64,000 bases of DNA from an uncultured Oscillospiraceae bacterium (GCA_934511165.1 CAKSWA010000003.1:3828-67827), one strand, 5' to 3'. Counted from the first letter of the stretch, positions 8,871 through 17,751 are shown. Notes: a model not told the origin generated them from the sequence alone. Numbers and translations are program-made.

Positions 8871-10292
8871 TCAAGTGGTCTCGTCGCCGAAATCAAAATA
8901 CTCCGGCATGGTGCCATTCATGCGCGGCACATACCAATCGTCGTAGTAATACGGCATCATCTGAGTATACGGCATATCCTCGCAGCTATCGCTGCGTACG
9001 TCCTCCCAACTCATGCCCCACGGGCGGAGGAAGATCATATAGTCGATCCAACTGCCGCTGTCATCGGGATCGACTGCTTTAGCACGAATGTAGATCATCT
9101 GGTCAAACCGGCTGACGATAGAGTCGGCAGGGTCAACGATCCAATCACCGCTGTTAACATCGTCGATCAAGAAGTAACCAGACTCCGAAAGCATACGCCC
9201 CTTATCCGATTTTCCCGGCTTGAAGGTCACATCGATATAGCCAAGATTCGTTCCTTCCTCGCAGGTATCGTCCCAGATATCCACAAGGCCGGTGTCACCG
9301 TCCACCCTGATCGTGGCGCATACGTCCGCCCAGGAGTCCACAATATCTGCATATTCTCCGCCAGCATCGTAAACCACCCACCAGCCGTACCAGTCGCCGT
9401 CCCACCAGGAGTAGGCCGACTCCACAGGTGCAGCGGTCGTTTCCGGTGCCGTGCTAACCGGAGCTTCTGTCGCAGCGGGCTCTTTGACCGCCGGGGCTGC
9501 CGTTCCCTCTTTGTAGAACACCAGGTTCACGCCGGAATCCATAACGTCCTCCAGCGTAAGGCGGTTATCCACGAGCCAGCCCTCCAGATCCTCATCGCCC
9601 TGAAGATTGATCTCGATCTCGCCGTCGCTTTCCAGCTCATACCGGCAGGTCTCGGTCTCGCCGTCGACCATTACACGGCACTTGTTTTTGGAAAGGAGCT
9701 CAATGGAAAAGCCATTCGCCCACATATCCTCGATCTCCACGCGGCTTCCCGCATAGGTGCCGTAGGAAGCAACATACACGCCGTAGGTCGGATCATCCGC
9801 GTCGTCACTTCCGAAAAAGCCGATCAGGATCACCGCGACCGCAAGGACGCCGATGATAATGAGGATGATGGGCAGAATCGCCGTTTTCCTTTTCGGGGGC
9901 TGGCTGCCGCCGGGAATATCGCGCGGCGGGCGGGGCGGCTGCGTGCCGTTGGGGCTGGCGGCGGCAGGATCGTAAGAATACGTGCTGCGCGTGATCTCCG
10001 GCGAGTACGAGCCGGACGAAGCGGTATTTTGCGCCGCCGGGGTATACGTATAGTCGTTCGCCGGGGTATACGGCGGAGTGTACGAGCCGGTATCCTCCGG
10101 CGTGCCGGACGGCGGATTCGTCCCGGCGTCTGCCGGGGCGGAGTATGTATAGTTGCTGTCGGAGAGCGTGGGCGGCGTGAACAGCGGTTCGTCCGCCGGA
10201 GCGGACGGCGGTGCTTCCACCTTTGTGCCGCACTCGGGACAGAACTTTGCGTCGTCCGTCAGCTTGCTGCCGCAATTGGGGCAAAATGCCAT
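8871..10292 (-). CDS. Zinc-ribbon membrane-anchored protein, function unknown
   Basis: The product has 473 residues. A double zinc ribbon opens the protein (CPNCGSKL...CPECGTKV, residues 4-23). A low-complexity Pro/Thr/Tyr linker follows to about residue 135, then one membrane helix (ILPIILIIIGVLAVAVILIGF, about 143-163) and an extracytoplasmic part with two acidic domains separated by a Thr/Ala/Pro stretch (about 270-293). Trp, Asp and Tyr are strikingly frequent in the second domain (YSWWDGDWYGWW). The start codon has AAGGAGG at good spacing. A cytoplasmic zinc ribbon with an outside sensor-like region is common in Clostridia, but no function is established. Confidence 0.75.
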   Translation of the reverse strand: MAFCPNCGSKLTDDAKFCPECGTKVEAPPSAPADEPLFTPPTLSDSNYTYSAPADAGTNPPSGTPEDTGSYTPPYTPANDYTYTPAAQNTASSGSYSPEITRSTYSYDPAAASPNGTQPPRPPRDIPGGSQPPKRKTAILPIILIIIGVLAVAVILIGFFGSDDADDPTYGVYVASYGTYAGSRVEIEDMWANGFSIELLSKNKCRVMVDGETETCRYELESDGEIEINLQGDEDLEGWLVDNRLTLEDVMDSGVNLVFYKEGTAAPAVKEPAATEAPVSTAPETTAAPVESAYSWWDGDWYGWWVVYDAGGEYADIVDSWADVCATIRVDGDTGLVDIWDDTCEEGTNLGYIDVTFKPGKSDKGRMLSESGYFLIDDVNSGDWIVDPADSIVSRFDQMIYIRAKAVDPDDSGSWIDYMIFLRPWGMSWEDVRSDSCEDMPYTQMMPYYYDDWYVPRMNGTMPEYFDFGDETT

Positions 10293-10367
10293 AGAGCGTT
10301 CCTCCTTGATTGTCTCATTTCTCGGATGGACCCATTATCCCACATTATCGGATGTTTTTCAACAAGG

Positions 10368-10403
10368 AAAAACGCGCTGCTTCGTCAAAAAGCAGCGCGT
10401 TTT
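10368..10403 (-). terminator. Terminator of infC-rpmI-rplT
   Basis: Minus strand: stem AACGCGCTGCTT/AAGCAGCGCGTT around a 7-base loop, then T5 (10372-10368). It lies 15 bases after the rplT stop. Confidence 0.88.
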
Positions 10404-10417
10404 CTCTTTGGAAAAAA

Positions 10418-10771
10418 TTACAGGCTCGCCTTGGCCTTCTCGCACAGGGCGGTGAAAGCGGCGGCATCGTGGATCGCGAGCTCGGAGAGCATCTTGCGGT
10501 TCATGTCGATGCCAGCCTTCTTCAGGCCGTGCATGAAGGTGGAGTAGTTCATGCCGTTCATCTTGCAGCCGGCGCTGATACGGGTAATCCACAGCTGGCG
10601 GAAGTCGCGCTTCTTGAGCTTGCGGCCGACGTAAGCGTAACGGCCGGACTTCATCAGCTGCTGGTTAGCCATCTTATAGTGACGGGACTTGTTTCCCCAA
10701 TAACCCTTGGCAAGACCCAGCTTTTTATTTCTTCTCTTGCGCGTCATCATCGCGCCTTTGACTCTGGCCAT
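10418..10771 (-). CDS. rplT: 50S ribosomal protein L20
   Basis: Binds 23S rRNA and is needed early in large-subunit assembly; in bacteria it also represses its own operon through the mRNA leader. The product has 117 residues, full length, with the typical basic N-terminus ([20 protein letters not shown]) and the conserved [20 protein letters not shown] and [20 protein letters not shown] segments. It is last in infC-rpmI-rplT, 13 bases after rpmI. Confidence 0.98.
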   Translation of the reverse strand: MARVKGAMMTRKRRNKKLGLAKGYWGNKSRHYKMANQQLMKSGRYAYVGRKLKKRDFRQLWITRISAGCKMNGMNYSTFMHGLKKAGIDMNRKMLSELAIHDAAAFTALCEKAKASL

Positions 10772-10784
10772 CTTTCAGTCCTCC

Positions 10785-10982
10785 TTATTTGTACGGAATC
10801 ATCTGCTTGATCGTGGGCGCGGTGGTGGCGTCCGCGTAGGCGCCCTGACGGAGGCCTCTCTTGCGCTTGGTGCTCTTCTTGTTGAGAATGTGGCTCTTAA
10901 AAGCGTGGGCGCGCTTGACCTTGCCGGTCTTGGTGAGATTGAATCTCTTCTTCGCGCCGCTGTGCGATTTCAGTTTCGGCAT
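10785..10982 (-). CDS. rpmI: 50S ribosomal protein L35
   Basis: Large-subunit protein of 65 residues, full length. The start [20 protein letters not shown] and the later [11 protein letters not shown] are diagnostic. It sits between infC and rplT, 15 bases after infC, as in nearly all Firmicutes. Confidence 0.98.
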   Translation of the reverse strand: MPKLKSHSGAKKRFNLTKTGKVKRAHAFKSHILNKKSTKRKRGLRQGAYADATTAPTIKQMIPYK

Positions 10983-10997
10983 CTCGGAATATCTCCT

Positions 10998-11534
10998 TTA
11001 CTTTTTGTTTGCTTGTTTGTCGGGGGCCTTGGGGGAAAGGAACATGAACATATTCCGTCCCTCCATTTTTGGGTTTTTGTCCATGGTGGCGATCTCGGCA
11101 CACTGGGCGGCAAAATTCGTGAGAAGCTGCTCGCCAATGTTGGTGTGCGCCATTTCACGGCCGCGGAAACGCACCGTGACCTTCAGCCGGTCGCCGTCCA
11201 GGAGGAATTTCTGTCCGTTCTTCAGCTTGGTATTGAAATCGTTCTCGCCAATGCCCGGGGACATGCGGATCTCTTTGATCTCAATGATGCGCTGATTCTT
11301 ACGGGCTTCCTTTTCCTTTTTGGTCTGCTCAAAGCGGAATTTGCCGTAGTCCATGATCTTGCACACGGGCGGCTTTGCCTGCGGAGAGATCAGAACAAGG
11401 TCCATCTCCCGCTCTTCAGCGATGCGGAGCGCCTGCTCGCCGGACATAACGCCGAGCTGCTCGCCTTCTTCACTGATCAGGCGAACTTCCGGTTCGCGGA
11501 TCTCTTCGTTGAGCAAATGATTCTGGGTAGCGAT
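10998..11534 (-). CDS. infC: Translation initiation factor IF-3, with an AUC start codon
   Basis: IF-3 binds the 30S subunit, blocks premature 50S joining and rejects non-AUG starts. The product has 178 residues from 11534. The usual IF-3 N-terminus (TQNHLLNEEIREPEVRLI) begins right after codon ATC at 11534-11532, which has GGAGG 9 bases upstream; no ATG, GTG or TTG lies in a better place. Rare AUU/AUC starts are a known self-regulatory device of infC, because IF-3 itself discriminates against them. Conserved later segments are KPPVCKIMDYGKFRFEQ and the C-terminal domain with IGENDFNTKLKNGQKFL and GREMAHTNIGEQLL. Confidence 0.95.
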   Translation of the reverse strand: MATQNHLLNEEIREPEVRLISEEGEQLGVMSGEQALRIAEEREMDLVLISPQAKPPVCKIMDYGKFRFEQTKKEKEARKNQRIIEIKEIRMSPGIGENDFNTKLKNGQKFLLDGDRLKVTVRFRGREMAHTNIGEQLLTNFAAQCAEIATMDKNPKMEGRNMFMFLSPKAPDKQANKK

Positions 11535-11715
11535 CGTTAAACACCTCCAAATAAGTCGCCGGCGCTCTCGCGCCTTTTCATGGATGCAAAAAAGCGGATA
11601 CGCAAACCGCATCCGCACACACTCCGACCCCATACAAAATAGAGCCAAAAAATGTTGACCGCGGCGCGCGCTGGGCGGCCGGGTGAGACCGGAAACGATC
11701 TGCTTTCTTTTAAGC
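11535..11715 (-). promoter_or_regulatory. infC-rpmI-rplT leader (L20-leader-like)
   Basis: About 180 bases separate the predicted transcription start near 11715 from the infC start codon. The leader is GC-rich with several self-complementary segments (for example around 11660-11690) and ends in a terminator hairpin at 11588-11616. Firmicute infC leaders are known L20-responsive attenuators; the position and terminator fit, but I could not match the L20-binding fold base by base. Confidence 0.6.
11588..11616 (-). terminator. Attenuator terminator in the infC leader
   Basis: Minus strand: GCGGATGC (11616-11609) pairs with GCGTATCCGC (11603-11594; 8 bp, one G-U), then T6 (11593-11588). It lies about 55 bases before the infC start. 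Confidence 0.75.
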
Positions 11716-11721
11716 AGGGAT

Positions 11722-11750
11722 ATTATAGCTGTAGGGATACGAAATGTCAA
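11722..11750 (-). promoter_or_regulatory. Consensus sigmaA promoter of infC-rpmI-rplT
   Basis: Minus strand: perfect -35 TTGACA (11750-11745), 17-base spacer, perfect -10 TATAAT (11727-11722). Confidence 0.92.
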
Positions 11751-11800
11751 GGGGAAGAGCAAAAGAAATTTGCTCTTCCTCCTGGAATTTCAAGTATTTT

Positions 11801-12469
11801 TTACTCGGCCTTTTCCTCTTCGAGCTGCTTGGCAATCTTTACGATGCGGCTCGTGCCGAGGCGCTCCGCGCCAAGCTCGATGAAATGCTCGGCATCCTCA
11901 ATGGAGGAGATGCCGCCCGCGGCCTTGACCTTGACGGAAGGAGCGCAATGCGCGCGCATGAGCGCCACATCGTCAAACGTCGCGCCGCCCTTCGAAAAGC
12001 CGGTGGAGGTTTTGATATACTCCGCACCGCTCGCCGACACGATCTCGCAGAGCTTGATCTTCTCCTCATCCGTGAGCAGGCAGCACTCGATGATGACCTT
12101 CAAAAGCTTCCCGCCGCACGCGGCCTTGATGCGGACGATCTCGTCGAGCTGCATGTCCCAGCACTGATCCTTCACCATGCCGAGATTGATGACCGTATCG
12201 ATCTCGTCTGCGCCGTTTTTCACGGCGTCCTCGGTCTCAAAGACCTTGGAAGCGGTGGTGTTGTAGCCGTTTGGAAACCCGATGACGGTACAAATCTTCA
12301 TCTGGCCGTTTACATAACGCTTGGCCCCCGCCACGTGCGCGGGCGGAATGCAGACGGAGGCGCAGCCGAAGCGAATCGCGTCATCGCACAGCGCGCGGAT
12401 CTCCGCGGCGGTGCAGTCGGTACGGAGGAGCGTATGGTCGCAGCGGGCAAGAATGTCTTTTATATCCAT
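11801..12469 (-). CDS. deoC: Deoxyribose-phosphate aldolase
   Basis: Splits 2-deoxyribose 5-phosphate into glyceraldehyde 3-phosphate and acetaldehyde in deoxynucleoside catabolism. The product has 222 residues, a full class I TIM-barrel. Landmarks are DHTLLRTDCTAAEI (residues 11-24), ADEIDTVINLGMVKD, the first catalytic Lys in LLKVIIECCLL, the Schiff-base Lys in YIKTSTGFSKGGAT and the late VKVKAAGGISS. It has its own promoter and no deo partner next to it. It is divergent from the SSB-like gene. Confidence 0.96.
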   Translation of the reverse strand: MDIKDILARCDHTLLRTDCTAAEIRALCDDAIRFGCASVCIPPAHVAGAKRYVNGQMKICTVIGFPNGYNTTASKVFETEDAVKNGADEIDTVINLGMVKDQCWDMQLDEIVRIKAACGGKLLKVIIECCLLTDEEKIKLCEIVSASGAEYIKTSTGFSKGGATFDDVALMRAHCAPSVKVKAAGGISSIEDAEHFIELGAERLGTSRIVKIAKQLEEEKAE

Positions 12470-12505
12470 GATGTTCTGCCTTTCCTTCCTTGTTTTGTTG
12501 TCTGC

Positions 12506-12534
12506 ATCATATCACACGCACGCGAAAGAAACAA
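12506..12534 (-). promoter_or_regulatory. Promoter of deoC
   Basis: Minus strand: -35 TTGTTT (12534-12529), 17-base spacer, -10 TATGAT (12511-12506). Confidence 0.7.
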
Positions 12535-12581
12535 GGCATTTTGTCCCGCGGGTGTGAATAGGCTATGGCGAGGTGTTACAA

Positions 12582-13199
12582 ATGGATGAAATGCAAACCA
12601 ACAACCGCGTCATTCTCTGCGGCACGCCGCTTTCTTCCCCGGTTTTTTCCCACGCCAGCCGTCTTGAACCGTTCTACACATTCCCGCTGGAGGTTGCGCG
12701 GCTCTCCGGCACGGTGGACACGATCAATGTTCTGCTGCGCGAAGAGCTGCTGCCGGAACTGAAGCCCTCGCGCGCGGGGCTCATCCGCGTCGCGGGCGAG
12801 GTACGCTCGTTCAACAACCACAGCGGCGAGGGCAGCAAGCTTGTCATCAGCGTGTTTGCCCGCGAGCTGTCCCCGCCGGAAACACCCGTATGGGTCAACG
12901 AGGTGGAGCTGACCGGCACGCTCTGCAAAAGTCCGAACCGGCGCACCACGCCGATGGGGCGGGAAATCTGCGATCTGATGCTTGCCGTCAACCGGCTTTA
13001 CGGGCGCAGCGACTATCTTCCCTGCATCGTCTGGGGAGAAAACGCGCGCCGCGCCGCGCTCTGGGATGTCGGCACGCGCGTGCATCTGCTCGGGCGCATC
13101 CAGAGCCGCGAGTACATAAAAAATCTCGACGGGCAGGCGGTACGCCGCACGGCGTACGAAATCTCCGTTTCGGACATTGCGGCGCTCCCGGCAGAATGA
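12582..13199 (+). CDS. SSB-like tandem OB-fold single-strand DNA-binding protein
   Basis: The product has 205 residues. The start at ATG 12582 (MDEMQTNNRVILCGT) has GAGGTG 6 bases upstream. Two OB-type halves can be seen: residues about 8-95 (NRVILCGTPLSSPVFSH ... GLIRVAGEVRSFNN) and about 105-195 (VNEVELTGTLCKSPNRRTTPMGREICDLMLAVNR ... YLPCIVWGENARRAALWDVG, VHLLGRIQSREY). The second half has the classical SSB core. The protein lacks the acidic, Pro-rich SSB tail that recruits partner proteins, so it is probably an accessory SSB of Clostridia and not the housekeeping one. Confidence 0.8.
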   Translation: MDEMQTNNRVILCGTPLSSPVFSHASRLEPFYTFPLEVARLSGTVDTINVLLREELLPELKPSRAGLIRVAGEVRSFNNHSGEGSKLVISVFARELSPPETPVWVNEVELTGTLCKSPNRRTTPMGREICDLMLAVNRLYGRSDYLPCIVWGENARRAALWDVGTRVHLLGRIQSREYIKNLDGQAVRRTAYEISVSDIAALPAE

Positions 13200-13202
13200 C
13201 AG

Positions 13203-13230
13203 AAGAGCCGCGGATTGGTCCGCGGCTCTC
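13203..13230. terminator. Hairpin between the SSB-like gene and ftsZ
   Basis: A perfect stem AGAGCCGCGGA/TCCGCGGCTCT with a short loop lies between convergent gene ends. The T tracts are short on both sides (CTCTCAGATTT on plus), so it may serve both directions weakly. Confidence 0.6.
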
Positions 13231-13246
13231 AGATTTCCGTATGGAA

Positions 13247-14356
13247 TTACTTGTTGAAGATCTTGAAGATCGTGTCAAACGGATCCTCGCCGTCCTCTTC
13301 CGGGGCGGGAACCGCCGCGGGCTCCTTCTGGCTCTCGGCACGGTCGCGCGCGTCGGTGAAGAGGTTCGCGTCGCGCGGCTCTTCGATCTTGACGGTTTCG
13401 GGCTTTTTCTCGTCAAAGCCGGTGGCAATGACGGTGACGACGATCTCATCATCGAGAGAATCGTCAAAGCTCGCGCCGAAGATGATATTGGCTTCCGGAT
13501 GCGCCGCGCCCTGCACGAGCATGGCAGCCGCCTCAACATCGTCGAGTCCCATTTCCTTGGAGCCGGTGATGTTGATAAGCACGCCGCGCGCGCCATCGAT
13601 GGAGGTCTCCATCAGCGGGCTGGAAACGGCCATCTTCGCGGCGTCCTCCGCCTTGTTCTTTCCGGCAGCACGGCCGACGCCCATGTGCGCAAGACCCGCG
13701 CCCTTCATAACGGCGGTCACGTCGGCAAAGTCAAGGTTAATAAACCCGGTATTTTTGATAAGCTCGGAGATGCTGCTCACGGCCTTGATGAGGACATCGT
13801 CCGCGATCTCAAAGGCGTTCGCAAGCGTGACCTTCTCGGGGCTGGCGTATTTCAGCCGGTCGTTGGGGATGATGAGGAGGCTGTCCACGCGCCCCATCAG
13901 CTCGCTGACGCCCTGCTGCGCCTGGAGAGCGCGGCGGCGGCCCTCCCAGGAAAACGGACGGGTCACAACGCCGACGGTGAGGATGCCGGCGTCCTTCGCA
14001 GCCTCGGCCACGACCGGAGCCGCGCCCGTGCCGGTGCCGCCGCCCATACCGGCGGTGAGGAACACCATGTCGGTACCCTCGAGCGCCTCGGAAATCGCGT
14101 TGCGGCTCTCCTCGGCGGCGCGCTTGCCGACATCGGGATCGGAGCCCGCGCCCTGGCCATGCGTCAGCTTTTCGCCGATCTGGATGGTCTGCTTCGCGCC
14201 GGAAACGGCAAGAGCCTGCTTATCGGTATTGACCGCGATGAACTCCACGCCCTTCGTATCGCCGGCCGCCATGCGGTTGACAACATTGTTGCCGGCGCCG
14301 CCGATGCCGATGACTTTGATGGTGACAACGTTCTCCGCGTCTTTGGTGATTGCCAT
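13247..14356 (-). CDS. ftsZ: Cell division protein FtsZ
   Basis: Tubulin-like GTPase that forms the division ring at mid-cell. The product has 369 residues. The N-terminal nucleotide fold (GIGGAGNNVVNRM, about 17-29), the tubulin signature GMGGGTGTGAAP (about 104-115) and the T7 loop region with FINLDFADV are all intact. The C-terminal domain runs to about 315. A charged linker then leads to the tail DPFDTIFKIFNK, the likely membrane-tether-binding peptide. It follows ftsQ in the dcw direction but is set apart by a 240-base gap with a hairpin and a probable promoter, and no ftsA lies between. SepF or another tether is presumably encoded elsewhere. Confidence 0.98.
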   Translation of the reverse strand: MAITKDAENVVTIKVIGIGGAGNNVVNRMAAGDTKGVEFIAVNTDKQALAVSGAKQTIQIGEKLTHGQGAGSDPDVGKRAAEESRNAISEALEGTDMVFLTAGMGGGTGTGAAPVVAEAAKDAGILTVGVVTRPFSWEGRRRALQAQQGVSELMGRVDSLLIIPNDRLKYASPEKVTLANAFEIADDVLIKAVSSISELIKNTGFINLDFADVTAVMKGAGLAHMGVGRAAGKNKAEDAAKMAVSSPLMETSIDGARGVLINITGSKEMGLDDVEAAAMLVQGAAHPEANIIFGASFDDSLDDEIVVTVIATGFDEKKPETVKIEEPRDANLFTDARDRAESQKEPAAVPAPEEDGEDPFDTIFKIFNK

Positions 14357-14406
14357 TCTATATACCCTCCCGGTTCCTATTTGGGGTTTATACTCATACT
14401 CTTGTC

Positions 14407-14435
14407 ATTTTATAACGTTTTTAACCGCAGGTCAA
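14407..14435 (-). promoter_or_regulatory. Probable ftsZ promoter
   Basis: Minus strand: -35 TTGACC (14435-14430), 17-base spacer, -10 TAAAAT (14412-14407). The -35 lies inside one arm of the 14425-14456 hairpin. Confidence 0.55.
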
Positions 14436-14456
14436 CAGCATTATGTTGACCTGCGG
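14425..14456. terminator. 13-bp hairpin between ftsQ and ftsZ
   Basis: A perfect stem CCGCAGGTCAACA (14425-14437) with TGTTGACCTGCGG (14444-14456) and a 6-base loop. On the minus strand it follows ftsQ, but the T tract is weak (GGTTAAAAACG), so it may attenuate rather than stop transcription. Confidence 0.55.
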
Positions 14457-14499
14457 CTGGTTTTTGTAACAAATTTGAAAAGAAATCCGCCTTTTTTGC

Positions 14500-15258
14500 T
14501 CAGTCGGGGCTAAAGGTCCAGGCGCTGCCGTTCGTATAATAGAGCGTTCCGGCGTCCTCCGCGGCAAGCTGGGAGACGACATTTTTGAGCATGGCAACGC
14601 GGTAGAGCATCTCTCCCTCCGCGCCGAGATACACCGTCAGGCGGCCGTCGTAGCGCAGCGAGGGGTTTGCCGGATCGCGGAGGTCGATCCACTCCACAAG
14701 ATCGGAAACCTCCTCCGCACGAAGCGCCGGGAGGATCTCCTGCAAAACGGCAAGGCGCTCGGCGTCCGTGCCCTCGACGAGCATATCCTCGCCCTCGAGC
14801 GCCGTCATCGGTTCCAGCGAGCGGATCTCCGGGTATTTCTCCGCCGTGAGAGAATCGGTCGTACCGAGCATTTTTCCGCGGCGGTCAAGCAGCCAATAGT
14901 CCTCGTCAATGACCATATACGCCGCGGGGGCAGAGCCCTCCGCCTGGATGACGATCTTGTTCGGAAGCTGACGCGTGATGCTCACGGTGTCCATGTACGG
15001 CAGATCGGAGAAAATCATGCTTGCCGCCTTGAAGCGGTCAATAAAGAAGAGGTTCGCGCCGCGCTCCACGCCGGAGGCGTTGATGATCTCCTCATCGGTA
15101 TACTCCGAGGCGTTGATGACCTCGATCCGGGAGACGCGAAACGCAAGACTCATCACCAGAATAACGACAAAGAAAAGCAAAACGAGAACCATCGGCCCGT
15201 ACCACGGGCTGCGGCGCTTTACTTTATTGTGCTGACTGAATTCCATTTCCGATGCCAT
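14500..15258 (-). CDS. ftsQ: Cell division protein FtsQ/DivIB
   Basis: Bitopic division protein that links FtsL/FtsB-type partners to the septal synthase. The product has 252 residues: a short basic cytoplasmic tail (KVKRRSPWYG), one membrane helix (about 22-40, MVLVLLFFVVILVMSLAF), a POTRA domain starting VSRIEVINASEYTDEEIINASGV, then the beta domain with YWLLDRRGKMLG. GGAG lies 6 bases before the start. It is last in the long dcw operon, 35 bases after murA. Confidence 0.92.
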   Translation of the reverse strand: MASEMEFSQHNKVKRRSPWYGPMVLVLLFFVVILVMSLAFRVSRIEVINASEYTDEEIINASGVERGANLFFIDRFKAASMIFSDLPYMDTVSITRQLPNKIVIQAEGSAPAAYMVIDEDYWLLDRRGKMLGTTDSLTAEKYPEIRSLEPMTALEGEDMLVEGTDAERLAVLQEILPALRAEEVSDLVEWIDLRDPANPSLRYDGRLTVYLGAEGEMLYRVAMLKNVVSQLAAEDAGTLYYTNGSAWTFSPD

Positions 15259-15293
15259 GTTCTGCTCCTTTTGTGTGGGTATCCCTTGTATGG

Positions 15294-16550
15294 TTATCCT
15301 TCCTCGCGCCAGACCGAAGCGCCAAGCGAGCGCAGCGCCTCGTTGAGCGATTCATAGCCGCGCAGGATGTGGCCTGCATCCGCCACGGTGCTCTCCCCTT
15401 CCGCACCGAGCGCTGCGGCCACAAGCGCTGCGCCGCCGCGAAGATCGGGGCTTTTCAGGGAAGCGCCGTGCAGCGTCTCCACGCCGGTCACGAGCGCCAT
15501 CGGCCCGCGCAGAACGATCTGCGCGCCGAGAGCGCGCATCTCCTCGGCATGGCGGTAGCGGCCGGAGAAAATATTTTCAATGAATATGGCCGGTTTCGTG
15601 CACCGGAGCGATGCCGCCATCAGCAGGGGCGCGGCGTCCGTCGGGAAGCCGGGATACGGTCTTGTGACGATCGCGCCGGGCGAGGCCGGGCGGCCGTGCG
15701 ACGCCATATGTATGCGCTCTCCGTGTGCGCTCACGGCGCAGCCCATTGCGCGCAGCGCGTCGAGCACCGGGACGAGCTGTCCGGGCGCGGCGCCGGTGAG
15801 CTCGATCTCGCCGCCGGCGCACGCCGTGCAGCAGAGATACGTTGCCGCGGCGATCCGGTCAGGCGGGATACGAAGTCCCGCATGGTCGCGCGGGGAAAAC
15901 CCGGTGATCCGGATAACCGGCGAGCCTGCGCCGGATATTTCCGCGCCAAGCGCGCGGAGATAGCTTTGCAGCGTTTCGATCTCCGGCTCGCGGGCGGCGT
16001 TATAAATGACAGTCATGCCTTCCGCCGCGCAGGCGGCAATCATGGCGTTCTCCGTTGCGCCGACGCTCGGAAGCGCAAGCGATATCTCCGCGCCGCGAAG
16101 GTGCGAGGCGCGGCACACGATGCTGTCCTCGCCCTCCTCGATCTCTGCGCCGAGCCGCCGCAAGGCGTGCAGATGGAGATCGATCGGCCGCGGGCCAAGC
16201 TCGCAGCCGCCGGGAAGCGATACCTCCGCCTCGCCGAAGCGGGCGAGCAGCGGGCCGAGAAAAATCACGGAGGAGCGCATCCGGTGCATCAGCTCGCGCG
16301 GAATGTCGCACCGCGTGGGCGCGGTCGTATCGATGGAGAGCGCGTCGCCGCAGCGCGCCGCGGTACAGCCGAGATAGCGGAGAATGTCCATTGCCGCGTC
16401 AACGTCGCTCAGATTCGGGCAGTTGAGCAGCTCTGTTTCCGCGCCGCAGAGAAGCGACGCCGCAATCACCGGCAAAACCGCGTTTTTCGAGCCCTGTACG
16501 CGGATCTGTCCGCGAAGCGGCGATCCGCCGGTTATATGCCATATACTCAT
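15294..16550 (-). CDS. murA: UDP-N-acetylglucosamine 1-carboxyvinyltransferase
   Basis: First committed step of peptidoglycan synthesis: transfers enolpyruvate from PEP to UDP-GlcNAc. The product has 418 residues from ATG 16550 (MSIWHITGGSPLRGQIRV); an upstream start at 16577 would add nine residues of doubtful meaning. Lys22 (SKNA) and the catalytic Cys116 in PGGCELGPRP are present; this Cys is also the fosfomycin target. The place of murA between murG and ftsQ in dcw, where many bacteria carry murB or murC, is a feature of some Clostridia. Confidence 0.96.
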   Translation of the reverse strand: MSIWHITGGSPLRGQIRVQGSKNAVLPVIAASLLCGAETELLNCPNLSDVDAAMDILRYLGCTAARCGDALSIDTTAPTRCDIPRELMHRMRSSVIFLGPLLARFGEAEVSLPGGCELGPRPIDLHLHALRRLGAEIEEGEDSIVCRASHLRGAEISLALPSVGATENAMIAACAAEGMTVIYNAAREPEIETLQSYLRALGAEISGAGSPVIRITGFSPRDHAGLRIPPDRIAAATYLCCTACAGGEIELTGAAPGQLVPVLDALRAMGCAVSAHGERIHMASHGRPASPGAIVTRPYPGFPTDAAPLLMAASLRCTKPAIFIENIFSGRYRHAEEMRALGAQIVLRGPMALVTGVETLHGASLKSPDLRGGAALVAAALGAEGESTVADAGHILRGYESLNEALRSLGASVWREEG

Positions 16551-16611
16551 AGTTCTTCCCCCGCACAGCATTTTCAAGCCATACTATGCAGAGGAAGCGC
16601 CGTTTGCCAAA

Positions 16612-17748
16612 TTACTCCCCGGCGGCGAGAGAGAGGACGATGGATGTGATCTCGTCGGTGGCGTTCTCCACAGCAAGATCGCGCATATGCTCTTCCATTT
16701 CGGCGAGCTTATCGCGATCTGCCAAAAGGCCGGTGATCGTTGAGAGCATCACATCGGCTCCGGCGTCGCTCTCAAGCAGGACGACAGCGCCGCCGCCGCG
16801 CTCGAGCACGCGGGCATTTTTCTCCTGGTGGTTGTTCACCACGTTCGGACTCGGCACAAGGATGGCCGGTTTTCCGATGGCGGTGAGCTCGGCGAGCGTG
16901 GAGGCGCCGCTCCGGCAGAGGACAATGTCCGCCGCCGCCATGAGAAGGGGCATATCATAAATATAGTCCACCACGTCAAACCCGGCTTCCTTCCAGCCGG
17001 AGAGGCCGAGTTCGTCGCTCATGTACTCCGTCATGCTCTTTATGCCGCGCTTGCCCGCCGAGTGGACGAGCCGGAACGGGCGCTCCCCGCCGTCCATGGC
17101 AAGGGCGATCATGCGCGCGACGGTCTTGTTCATCTCCGTTGCGCCGAGACTGCCCCACACGGAAACAACGAGCGGTTCGTCCTCCGCGATGCCGAGCGCG
17201 TGGCGCGCGGCGCTCTTATCCGAGCGCATGAAGCCAAGGCGCACGGGTGTTCCGGTCACAATGACCTTTTCGGGGTGCTTATAGTTTTCCCGCGCCTCGG
17301 CAAAGCCGACCATGATCTTATCCACGCTCTTTTCAAGCTGCCGCGTCGTGAGGCCGGGCTCGGCGTTGCTCTCGTGCACGACGGTGGGAATGCCGAGCTT
17401 TGCCGCCTCGTGCAACACCGGGTAGCAGACATACCCGCCGGTGCCGACGACAACGTCCGGCTGAAATTCCTTGATGATTTTCCGGCACGCAGGGCCGGAC
17501 TTGAGGAGGTCGGAAACGAACTTTATATTATGCTTAATGCCCTCCACCGAGAGCGACCGGCTCAGATTGCTCACCGGTACGCCGCGGATCTTGTAGCCCT
17601 CGCGGGGGACAAGCTCCATTTCCATTTTGCCGAGAGCGCCGATGAAAAGGATCTCGCTGTCCGGCAGAAGCTCACGGATGCGCCCCGCAACGCCGACGGC
17701 GGGGTTTACATGGCCCGCGGTGCCGCCGCAGGCAAATAGAAAACGCAT
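16612..17748 (-). CDS. murG: Lipid II synthase MurG
   Basis: Adds GlcNAc from UDP-GlcNAc to lipid I on the inner face of the membrane, giving lipid II. The product has 378 residues, a GT-B fold. The N-terminal glycine loop reads GGTAGHVNPAVGVA (usually GGTGGH), and the second donor-side loop is VVSVWGSLGATEMN. The UDP-GlcNAc pocket is visible in CRSGASTLAELTAIGKPAILVPSP and NNHQEKNA. Its start lies 3 bases after the ftsW stop, so the two are translated together. Confidence 0.97.
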   Translation of the reverse strand: MRFLFACGGTAGHVNPAVGVAGRIRELLPDSEILFIGALGKMEMELVPREGYKIRGVPVSNLSRSLSVEGIKHNIKFVSDLLKSGPACRKIIKEFQPDVVVGTGGYVCYPVLHEAAKLGIPTVVHESNAEPGLTTRQLEKSVDKIMVGFAEARENYKHPEKVIVTGTPVRLGFMRSDKSAARHALGIAEDEPLVVSVWGSLGATEMNKTVARMIALAMDGGERPFRLVHSAGKRGIKSMTEYMSDELGLSGWKEAGFDVVDYIYDMPLLMAAADIVLCRSGASTLAELTAIGKPAILVPSPNVVNNHQEKNARVLERGGGAVVLLESDAGADVMLSTITGLLADRDKLAEMEEHMRDLAVENATDEITSIVLSLAAGE

Positions 17749-17751
17749 AGG

